From Serratia marcescens (GTDB lineage Bacteria > Pseudomonadota > Gammaproteobacteria > Enterobacterales > Enterobacteriaceae): DNA of 64,000 nt. Below are positions 17,060-23,386 of this stretch, piece by piece. The notes under the pieces were generated by a model. That model did not search any database and had not been told where the DNA came from. It worked only from the letters and a program-made list of their open reading frames with translations. The position numbers were made by a program, and so were the translations under genes. Positions within the stretch are counted from its first letter, which is position 1, and each line of letters begins with the position of its first letter. Location: contig NZ_VFMJ01000001.1 of assembly GCF_006715005.1 (NCBI RefSeq), forward strand, positions 1,178,001 through 1,242,000, read 5' to 3'.

Positions 17060-17551
17060 ATGGCACAGAAGATAACGCGTTGCCGGGCACCGTTCTGGCT
17101 GGCGGGGATGCTGGCGCTGGGCCAACTGCCGGCGCAGGCGACCACGGTGAACGTGCGGGTCACCGTGCTTTCGCCTCCCTGCATCATCAACGGCGGGCGC
17201 CCGATCGAAGTGGACTTTGGCGATGAGGTGATGACCACCCGCATCGACGGCGCCAATTATCGGCGGGCGGTGAATTACACGCTGACGTGCAGCGGGCAGA
17301 GCAGCAACGGACTCAAGCTGCAGGTGCAGGGGGCGGCGAGCGGTTTCGACGGCCAGCTGCTGCGCACCAGCAAGGACGGGTTAGGCATTGCGCTGCTGAA
17401 CGGCGGCCGCCGCTGGCCGGTCAATCAATGGCTGAGCTTTACCTATCCGGCCGCGCCGACGCTTGAGGCGGTGCCGGTGAAATCGGCCTCCGCCAAGCTG
17501 ACGGCGGGCGAGTTTACCGCCGGCGCAACCATGAAGGTGGATTACCAGTAA
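17060..17551 (+). CDS. Minor fimbrial subunit, first of a tandem pair
   Basis: 163 aa, signal peptide to QAT, then VNVRVTVLSPPCIINGGRPIEVDFGDEV and a second Cys in YTLTCSGQ; it ends TAGATMKVDYQ. The VDFGD.V and LEAVPV elements are shared with the following gene, so the two are paralogues from a local duplication. It belongs to the MrpF/PapF-like adaptor group. It starts 9 bp after the previous stop. Confidence 0.8.
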   Translation: MAQKITRCRAPFWLAGMLALGQLPAQATTVNVRVTVLSPPCIINGGRPIEVDFGDEVMTTRIDGANYRRAVNYTLTCSGQSSNGLKLQVQGAASGFDGQLLRTSKDGLGIALLNGGRRWPVNQWLSFTYPAAPTLEAVPVKSASAKLTAGEFTAGATMKVDYQ

Positions 17552-17566
17552 CGCGGGAGCGAGAGC

Positions 17567-18058
17567 ATGAAACAACGTTTTACGGCGAGCGTGCTGCTGT
17601 GCGCCGCGATGGCGTGCCCTTCCGCCTGGGCGGAAAAAACGGCCGACATGCAGTTTCGCGGCACGCTGATCGCGCCGCCGCCCTGCACCCTTAACGACGA
17701 TGGGATCATCGACGTGGACTTCGGCGATCGCGTCGGCATCAACAAGGTTGATGGCGTGAACTACCGGCAAACCATCAGCTACCGCATTCGCTGCGAACCG
17801 GGGATCGGTAAATGGGACATGCTGCTGAGCCTGACCGGCACCGCCGCGACGTTCGACGAAGCGGCGGTGCAAACCAATCGGCGCTCTCTGGGGATCCGCA
17901 TTTACCAGAACGCCCAGCCGTTCAAAGTGGGCAGCGCACTGCCCGTCGATCCCGCCAAACCGCCGGTGCTGGAAGCGGTGCCGATCGGCAAACCGGGTGA
18001 AGCTTTGACGGAAGGCGCATTCGAGGCCGCGGCGACGCTGCGGGCCGACTACCAATGA
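17567..18058 (+). CDS. Minor fimbrial subunit, second of a tandem pair
   Basis: 163 aa, the same length as its upstream neighbour. Signal peptide to AWA, then FRGTLIAPPPCTLNDDGIIDVDFGDRVG, second Cys in YRIRCEPG, LEAVPIGKPG, and the end AAATLRADYQ. RBS GGGAGCGAGAGC. It is probably another tip-proximal adaptor; having two related copies may give each a different place between shaft and adhesin. Confidence 0.8.
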   Translation: MKQRFTASVLLCAAMACPSAWAEKTADMQFRGTLIAPPPCTLNDDGIIDVDFGDRVGINKVDGVNYRQTISYRIRCEPGIGKWDMLLSLTGTAATFDEAAVQTNRRSLGIRIYQNAQPFKVGSALPVDPAKPPVLEAVPIGKPGEALTEGAFEAAATLRADYQ

Positions 18059-18072
18059 ACAAGGAGGCGCGC

Positions 18073-18627
18073 GTGAAGACAATACAAGCCCGCCGCCGGC
18101 CAGGCGGCCACGGAGCCATCGGCCTGCTGTTGCTGACGCTGGGCGTGAACGGCGCGGCGCACGCGGTGGACAACCTGCGCATGCACGGAGCGCTGGTGGC
18201 GGAGCCTTGCGTCATCCAGCCGGGCGACGAGGACGTCGAGCTGGATTTCGGCACGCTGGTCGACAAATACCTGTACCTGAACCAGCGCACGCAGGGGCAA
18301 CCGTTCGAGCTGCGGCTGACGGAGTGCGATCTCAGCCTGGGCAAGACGGTCTCGATCACCTTCAAAGGCACGGAGAATGCGCAGCTGCCGGGGCTTCTGG
18401 CTCTGGCCGCGAGCAGCCAGGCGCGCGGGATCGCCATCGGCATGGAGACGCCGCAGGGGCAGCCGTTACCGCTCAACAGCGCCGGCGGCAAGTACCCGTT
18501 GCAGAACGGCAGCACGGTAATCGGCGTACAGGCTTATGTGCGCGGCGAACCGGAAGCGATCGCGAAGCGAACCATCGGTCGTGGCGCTTTTAGCGCCATT
18601 GCGACTTTCAGTCTGGATTACCAATGA
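18073..18627 (+). CDS. Minor fimbrial subunit (MrpG-like)
   Basis: An ATG at 18055 overlaps the previous stop, but a GTG at 18073 has AAGGAGG 5 bp before it and gives a better signal peptide (MKTIQARRRPGG.. to AHA). 184 aa from that start. The mature part has LRMHGALVAEPCVIQPGDEDVELDFG, a second Cys in LTECDLSL, and FSAIATFSLDYQ. It is in the mrpG position, just before the adhesin. Confidence 0.8.
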   Translation: MKTIQARRRPGGHGAIGLLLLTLGVNGAAHAVDNLRMHGALVAEPCVIQPGDEDVELDFGTLVDKYLYLNQRTQGQPFELRLTECDLSLGKTVSITFKGTENAQLPGLLALAASSQARGIAIGMETPQGQPLPLNSAGGKYPLQNGSTVIGVQAYVRGEPEAIAKRTIGRGAFSAIATFSLDYQ

Positions 18628-18666
18628 GCGCCGGGCTCCGGCACCACAGAATAAGGATATGACGCG

Positions 18667-19509
18667 ATGCAGCGTGTTCACTTCAGATGGATGTACTTAC
18701 TGCTTGGCCTGCTGCCGGGGCTGTGCTCGGCGCAAATATACTCGTACGTGACCAAGAGCACCGGCTCCCCCAGCAGCGCGTCCTATGAGTTTGTGCTCGA
18801 GAGTTGGGATACGGACGATGCGTCGCCCAACCCTTGTTTCCAGCAGGCTCAGTGCGCGATTGGGATTAACCACCGGCATACCAGTTCTAACACCGGCGGT
18901 AATGCAGGCGTGTCGCCATCCGCTTATGTCGTCGGTTCGGCACGTTATCCGCAAATTACCAAATTGGCGACGATGGGCGAGCTCAGTCGCTTTTACCAGA
19001 GCATCAATGCGCTGCCAATAAAAGGCTCGACTTTCCACAATGGCGAAGCCATTACCCAAGAGTGTGTTGGGCTGTTTTACAACACTCGTTCAGGCTCTGG
19101 GGTCGGTGACAGCAATGCGATCCTGATGCCCGGTAGCATCTGCGGCATCGTACCGCCGCCGGTCGGCGTGTGCGGCATCGATGAGCAACAGCTCGATCTG
19201 AACCACGGCGTGTTGTCGGACACCGAACTGACGGGCAACACGGCGCGCGGCAGCCTGCGCGTGGTGTGTTCGCAGAAGATGACTATCGTCATGTATATCC
19301 GCGTCGGCAGCAATGGCCGCTTGGAGCTGGGGAATTCCGGTGTCTACAGCACGCTACGGGTCAATGGCGCTCTGGGTAACCAAGGTTACCAGTTCACTGC
19401 GGATCCGCGTGGCGTCACGGTGCCAATTACGTCCACGCTCGGCGTGACCGGAACGGTCAAGGCCGGCGATTACTCGGGGCAATCGGTCGCCATTCTGGCG
19501 CTGCCGTAG
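18667..19509 (+). CDS. Tip adhesin, MrpH-like (zinc-dependent lectin type)
   Basis: 280 aa. Signal peptide to CSA, then QIYSYVTKSTG. The N-terminal receptor domain contains an HxH pair (His69, His71 in INHRHTSS) and His124 (STFHNGE), matching in order the three zinc-binding His of P. mirabilis MrpH; Cys residues frame the domain (CFQQAQC, QECVGL). The C-terminal pilin domain begins near GVCGIDEQQLDLNHGVL and ends QSVAILALP. Last structural gene of the operon, as mrpH is. Zinc binding is inferred from the pattern. Confidence 0.8.
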   Translation: MQRVHFRWMYLLLGLLPGLCSAQIYSYVTKSTGSPSSASYEFVLESWDTDDASPNPCFQQAQCAIGINHRHTSSNTGGNAGVSPSAYVVGSARYPQITKLATMGELSRFYQSINALPIKGSTFHNGEAITQECVGLFYNTRSGSGVGDSNAILMPGSICGIVPPPVGVCGIDEQQLDLNHGVLSDTELTGNTARGSLRVVCSQKMTIVMYIRVGSNGRLELGNSGVYSTLRVNGALGNQGYQFTADPRGVTVPITSTLGVTGTVKAGDYSGQSVAILALP

Positions 19510-19558
19510 CCGCATTACCTGCGCCGTCGCGATACCACGTTATGCCGTTGAGCTGCCC

Positions 19559-19590
19559 GCCATCGGGGGGGATGGCTCACGCCCGATGGC
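19559..19590 (+). terminator. Hairpin between adhesin and regulator genes
   Basis: A perfect 9-bp stem (GCCATCGGG / CCCGATGGC) with a 14-nt loop. There is no U-run, so it may be an RNA-stability or attenuation element ahead of the LuxR-type gene rather than a true terminator. Confidence 0.4.
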
Positions 19591-19624
19591 GACCGGAAAG
19601 GATTATTTCAAAGGGAGCGTGCCG

Positions 19625-20224
19625 ATGGAAAGCACCATCACTCTGGCGTTTATCGATAATGACCGTTTCTTTATTGAAGGATTGCAGCGGCTGCTGCTGG
19701 CGTATTTCTCGCGCCGCGGCGTGCAGGTTCAGCTGCTGGACGCCGCACAGGCGCATCGGGCGGATATGGTGTTCCAGTCCGTGGAGCGAGACTGGCAGGC
19801 GCGTTTCTGCCGGTGTTCAGTGAGCGGCAGCCGACCGATCAATTTTGCGCTGCGTGAGCCGGGCGATATTCGCTGGCGCGATAAGCCGCGTTGCATCAGC
19901 GAAACGGGGGTGATCTTCCGCAATGACTCGCCGGACAGCGTAGTCAGACAGCTGGACCTGGCGCTGGCGGCACGGGTGCAAAGCGGGGCAGCGCACCGGT
20001 GCCATTGGTGCGAACGGCAGCGCATTACCCGCCGTGAGCAGGACGTGATGCGCTATCTGGCCTGTGAATTGCCGCAGACTACCATCGCGCGCAACTTGCA
20101 CCTGAGCGTGAAAACCGTCAGCAACCACAAACAGGCGGCGATGAGAAAACTGGGTTTCAAACGCAACGCGGATCTCTACCACTGGCTGAGAATGGGCGGG
20201 TTGAAAACCGTAGAGCGGCCGTGA
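19625..20224 (+). CDS. LuxR-type regulator linked to fimbrial operon
   Basis: 199 aa from the ATG at 19625, which follows AAAGGGAGCG; the frame is open from 19586 without an RBS. Residues 134-185 form a LuxR/FixJ helix-turn-helix (ITRREQDVMRYLA..TTIARNLHLSVKTVSNHKQAAM). The N-terminal domain resembles a receiver in its opening (TLAFIDNDRFFIEGL) but lacks an obvious phospho-Asp/Lys set. It carries CxC (62, 64) and CxxC (126, 129) pairs that could bind metal or sense redox. It occupies the place of mrpJ in Proteus, so it may control motility or the fimbria itself. Confidence 0.78.
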   Translation: MESTITLAFIDNDRFFIEGLQRLLLAYFSRRGVQVQLLDAAQAHRADMVFQSVERDWQARFCRCSVSGSRPINFALREPGDIRWRDKPRCISETGVIFRNDSPDSVVRQLDLALAARVQSGAAHRCHWCERQRITRREQDVMRYLACELPQTTIARNLHLSVKTVSNHKQAAMRKLGFKRNADLYHWLRMGGLKTVERP

Positions 20225-20236
20225 GGGTAAGGGCGT

Positions 20237-20266
20237 GGCTCAGGCGCCAGACCCTAAGCCTGAGCC
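20237..20266. terminator. Bidirectional terminator-like hairpin
   Basis: A perfect 9-bp stem (GGCTCAGGC / GCCTGAGCC) with a 12-nt loop, between the convergent LuxR-type gene and the two-small-protein operon. There are no long U-runs. Confidence 0.5.
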
Positions 20267-20275
20267 GCTGTGGCG

Positions 20276-20455
20276 TTAATACAGCAGGGTCATCGCGCTG
20301 AAGAACAGTAGCGTCAACGCGATGATGATGACGTTTTGCGTGGCTTTGCGCACCAGCTTACCGGCGCTCATACGGCTGTCGATGACGTAGAGCAGCGGCA
20401 CCATCAGCAGCACGTAGGCGAACATCAGCATGGCGGTAAAAGGCTGTACATTCAT
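20276..20455 (-). CDS. Small membrane protein, second gene of Fur-box operon
   Basis: 59 aa, below the size many gene callers keep. The ATG at 20455 has AGGAG 8 bp upstream. Two hydrophobic segments (FTAMLMFAYVLLMVPLLYVI and NVIIIALTLLFFSAMTLL) flank a short basic loop (DSRMSAGKLVRKATQ), as in a two-span hairpin inner-membrane protein. Its start overlaps the stop of the upstream small gene as ATGA, implying coupling. Family not recognised. A role linked to iron limitation is inferred from the Fur box. Confidence 0.7.
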   Translation of the reverse strand: MNVQPFTAMLMFAYVLLMVPLLYVIDSRMSAGKLVRKATQNVIIIALTLLFFSAMTLLY

Positions 20456-20637
20456 TCCGGCGGCTCCTGTGAGTCATCATGGCCGATCAGGTGCACCAGC
20501 ACGGCCTCTGTTTGATGGGGAAGCCCAACAAAGGGCGAATTGACGGGGGGAACCGGCTCGAACGGCAGGCCGGCACGCCGCGTCTTCACCGCCGCTTGCA
20601 GGATCTTCTTTTGGTGTCTTTGCGTGTGGTCGACCAT
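20452..20637 (-). CDS. Small soluble protein, first gene of Fur-box operon
   Basis: 61 aa from the ATG at 20637, preceded by CGGAGG; the open frame extends to 20763 but that part overlaps the promoter. The sequence starts MVDHTQRHQKKILQAAV and is basic at first, then Pro-rich (LPFEPVPPVNSPFVGLP) with an acidic tail (GHDDSQEPPE). There is no signal peptide, Cys or membrane segment. Four His could bind metal, but no known motif is seen. It is the first gene behind a Fur-box promoter and overlaps the next gene by 4 bp. Confidence 0.6.
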   Translation of the reverse strand: MVDHTQRHQKKILQAAVKTRRAGLPFEPVPPVNSPFVGLPHQTEAVLVHLIGHDDSQEPPE

Positions 20638-20651
20638 GCGCCTCCGAATAG

Positions 20652-20669
20652 GGCCGCCCGTAGGCGGCC
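20652..20669 (-). promoter_or_regulatory. 5'-UTR hairpin with UACG tetraloop
   Basis: On the minus strand GGCCGCC-TACG-GGCGGCC forms a 7-bp GC-only stem closed by a stable cUACGg tetraloop, just upstream of the CGGAGG ribosome-binding site of the small gene at 20637. It could stabilise the message or affect translation. Confidence 0.5.
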
Positions 20670-20731
20670 GACTGCCGTATTGCCCATTAAGGTGGAGAAG
20701 GATTGTGGGCCACTGCCGGAACCACGCATTT

Positions 20732-20760
20732 ATAATATTGCGAATGATAACCATTATCAA
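20732..20760 (-). promoter_or_regulatory. Sigma70 promoter with Fur box
   Basis: Minus strand: -35 TTGATA (20760-20755), 17-bp spacer, -10 TATTAT (20737-20732). The 19-bp GATAATGGTTATCATTCGC (20758-20740) matches the classical Fur box GATAATGATAATCATTATC at 15 of 19 positions and lies between the -35 and -10 boxes, where Fur would block RNA polymerase. It drives the two small genes at 20637 and 20455. Confidence 0.75.
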
Positions 20761-20821
20761 CAATGAAAGTGAAAAAATTAAGGGTATTGCGGGCGGCGCA
20801 TTAGGCGGGGCGTAAAAAGAA

Positions 20822-20845
20822 AAAGCACGCCTTGCGGCGTGCTTT
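20822..20845 (-). terminator. Rho-independent terminator of gcd
   Basis: Minus strand: a perfect 10-bp stem (AAAGCACGCC / GGCGTGCTTT), loop GCAA, followed by TTCTTTTTAC. It lies 21 bp after the gcd stop. Confidence 0.9.
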
Positions 20846-20866
20846 GCAGGGTATTACCGGTGGCGG

Positions 20867-23239
20867 TTACTTCTGATCGGGCAGTGCGTAAGCGACCACA
20901 TAGTCGCCCAGCTTGGTGCCGAAGGAACCGTGGCCGCCGGCGAAGATCAGGACGTACTGCTTACCGTTGACCTCATAGGTCATCGGCGTCGCCTGGCCGC
21001 CGGCCGGCAAACGCGCTTCCCACAGTTTCTCACCGTTGGTCACGCTGAAGGCGCGCAGGTAGTTGTCTGCGGTGGCACCGATGAAGAACACGTTACCGGC
21101 GGTGGTCACCGGGCCGCCCAGCATCGGCATGCCCATTTTGAACGGCAGCGGCAGCGGGGAGCTGTCGCGCACGGTACCGATGCGTTTTTTCCACACGATG
21201 TCGTTGGTTTTCAGATCAACGGCGGAAATGTAACCCCAGGCCGGCTGTTTGCACGGCAGGCCGAACGGCGACAGGAACGGGTTCAGCGTGACGCCGAACG
21301 GCACGCCATACTGCGGCTGTACGCCGGACTCGGTGCCGCTGCCGCCTTTGTCGCCTTCCGGCGGCTCAATCGGGTTGCCTGGGCCGCGTGGGATCAGTTT
21401 GGAGACGAACGGCAGCGCGATCGGGTTGGCGATGGCGATTTCGCGATCTGTATCGACGGCCAGGCCGCCCCACTCGAACATGCCGAGGTTACCCGGGAAC
21501 ACCAGCGTGCCCTGCTCGGAAGGCGGGGTGAAGGTGCCTTCATAACGCAGGCTGTGGAACATGACGCGGCAGACCAGCTGGTCGTAAATGGTCGCGCCCC
21601 ACATGTCCGCACCGGTCAGTTTCTTCTCAGGGCGGAAGGTCAGCTCGGAGAACGGCTGGGTCGGTGACAGGCGATCGCCTTTGGCCGGGCCCTGCGGTAC
21701 CGGTTTCTCCGGCGCCGGTACAACCAGCTCACCGTTGGTGCGGTTCAGCACGAAGATGTTGCCGGTTTTGGTCGGCACATAGATGACCGGCACTTTTTTA
21801 CCGCTCTTGTCGGTAATGTCTGCCAGGGTCGGCTGCGCCGGCACGTCCATATCCCACAGGTCGTGGTGAACCGTCTGATAGAACCAGACCAGCTTGCCGG
21901 TGGAGGCATTCAGCGCCAACAGGCCGCTGGCGTAGCGCTCCATTTCCGGGGTCCGGTTACCGCCCCAGATGTCCGGCGTGGCGACGCCCATCGGCAGATA
22001 GACGATGTCCAGCTTGGCGTCATAGGCGGCCGGTGCCCAGGAGTTCGGCGAGTTCGGCACGAAGTGATGCTCGTCCGCCGGGATGGCGTTCGGATCTTTC
22101 GCGCCCGGATCGAAGGCCCACAGCAGCTTGCCGCTGTTGACGTCGAAGCCGCGGATCACGCCGGAAGGCTCGCGGGTGGAGTAGTTGTCGGTCACGGCAC
22201 CGGCGACGACGATCACGTTATCGGTGATCACCGGCGGCGAGGTCGGCTCGTAGTGGCCCGGCGTCGCATACGGCATGTTGCTCTGCAGGTTCAGCTCACC
22301 GTTGTTGGCGAAGTCCGGGCACGGTTTGCCGGTTTCGGCATCCAGCGCGAACAGACGGCCGTCGTTGACCGGCAGAATGATGCGGCGTGCGCACATTGCC
22401 GGTGCAGCGTTGCCGGCAGCCTCTGCGGCGGCAGCGGTTTCGTGGTAAGACACGCCGCGGCAGGTGATGTGCTGGAAGGTTGGGTTGTATTTCAGCTGCG
22501 GATCAAACTTCCATTTTTCTTTACCGGTGGCGGCATCCAGCGCAAACAGTTTCTGGTGTGGCGTACACATGTAAAGGGTATCGCGGATCTTGATCGGCGT
22601 GACTTCGTTGGTGATCTCACCCGGATCGTTGGCGGTTTTCAGATCGCCGGTCTGGAAACGCCAAACCTCTTGCAGCTGGCCAACGTTTTTGTCGTTGATC
22701 TGGCTCAGCGGCGAGTAACGGGTGCCTTCCTGGGTGCGGCCATAGGCCGGCCAGTCGGCGCCGGTGGCGTCTTTAGGCTGTACCTGCGCAGCGTCGAGGG
22801 TGCCGTTGATCTCTTGCGGATCGTTGAACACGGCATAGGCGAGCGCGATGACGGTGATAACCAGCGCCGCGCTCAGCGCACCGTAGGCGAACTTGCCGTT
22901 GGCGACCAGCTTACGGTAGATAAACGGCAGCACCAGCCACAGGCCGAAGAAGAAGGTGACGTCCAGACGCGGCGTCAGTGCCCAGAAGTCCGGGCCGACT
23001 TCCCACAGGGCCCAAAGGGTGGTGCCCAGCAGGAATACCGCGTACAGCAGCAGCGCGGTGGCGCGGCGGCGGAACAGCAGCCAGGAGGTCGCCAGCAGCA
23101 CCAGCCCGGCGATGATGTAATACAGCGAACCGCCCAACTTGGCCAGCCAGATGCCGCCGCCGAGCAGATAGAGCCCGCTCAGCGCGGCAAACAGCGCCGT
23201 TATGACGATAAGCGGCGATAGTGACGCTTTATTTTGCAT
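20867..23239 (-). CDS. gcd: Membrane-bound PQQ-dependent glucose dehydrogenase
   Basis: 790 aa, close to the 796 of E. coli Gcd. The first 140 residues hold five transmembrane helices that carry the ubiquinone site. The periplasmic domain is an eight-bladed PQQ propeller with Trp-docking repeats (LFALDAATGKEKWKFDP, LWAFDPGAKDPNAIP, SGLLALNASTGKLVWFYQ). YVPTKTGNIFVLNRTNG contains the Lys implicated in catalysis. It oxidises glucose to gluconolactone in the periplasm and passes electrons to ubiquinone. No PQQ synthesis genes are in the window; the PQQ receptor gene lies 147 bp upstream in the same direction. Confidence 0.97.
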   Translation of the reverse strand: MQNKASLSPLIVITALFAALSGLYLLGGGIWLAKLGGSLYYIIAGLVLLATSWLLFRRRATALLLYAVFLLGTTLWALWEVGPDFWALTPRLDVTFFFGLWLVLPFIYRKLVANGKFAYGALSAALVITVIALAYAVFNDPQEINGTLDAAQVQPKDATGADWPAYGRTQEGTRYSPLSQINDKNVGQLQEVWRFQTGDLKTANDPGEITNEVTPIKIRDTLYMCTPHQKLFALDAATGKEKWKFDPQLKYNPTFQHITCRGVSYHETAAAAEAAGNAAPAMCARRIILPVNDGRLFALDAETGKPCPDFANNGELNLQSNMPYATPGHYEPTSPPVITDNVIVVAGAVTDNYSTREPSGVIRGFDVNSGKLLWAFDPGAKDPNAIPADEHHFVPNSPNSWAPAAYDAKLDIVYLPMGVATPDIWGGNRTPEMERYASGLLALNASTGKLVWFYQTVHHDLWDMDVPAQPTLADITDKSGKKVPVIYVPTKTGNIFVLNRTNGELVVPAPEKPVPQGPAKGDRLSPTQPFSELTFRPEKKLTGADMWGATIYDQLVCRVMFHSLRYEGTFTPPSEQGTLVFPGNLGMFEWGGLAVDTDREIAIANPIALPFVSKLIPRGPGNPIEPPEGDKGGSGTESGVQPQYGVPFGVTLNPFLSPFGLPCKQPAWGYISAVDLKTNDIVWKKRIGTVRDSSPLPLPFKMGMPMLGGPVTTAGNVFFIGATADNYLRAFSVTNGEKLWEARLPAGGQATPMTYEVNGKQYVLIFAGGHGSFGTKLGDYVVAYALPDQK

Positions 23240-23386
23240 AGCAATACCCTTACCAAAAATGAAAGTCCCCGATTTAGAGATTAAGCCAAATCAGAAAAAA
23301 CACGCGATTTCTCCCTACTATTTCAGCGAGAAGCCGCTAGGGTGACGTAAAACCCATCCCGTTTTTTAACCTTAAGGTGCTTTGCC

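Noticed and set aside
20761-20802. Short frame MKVKKLRVLRAAH after the Fur box on the plus strand
   Set aside because: 13 codons, no RBS, and no downstream plus-strand gene for a leader peptide to control.
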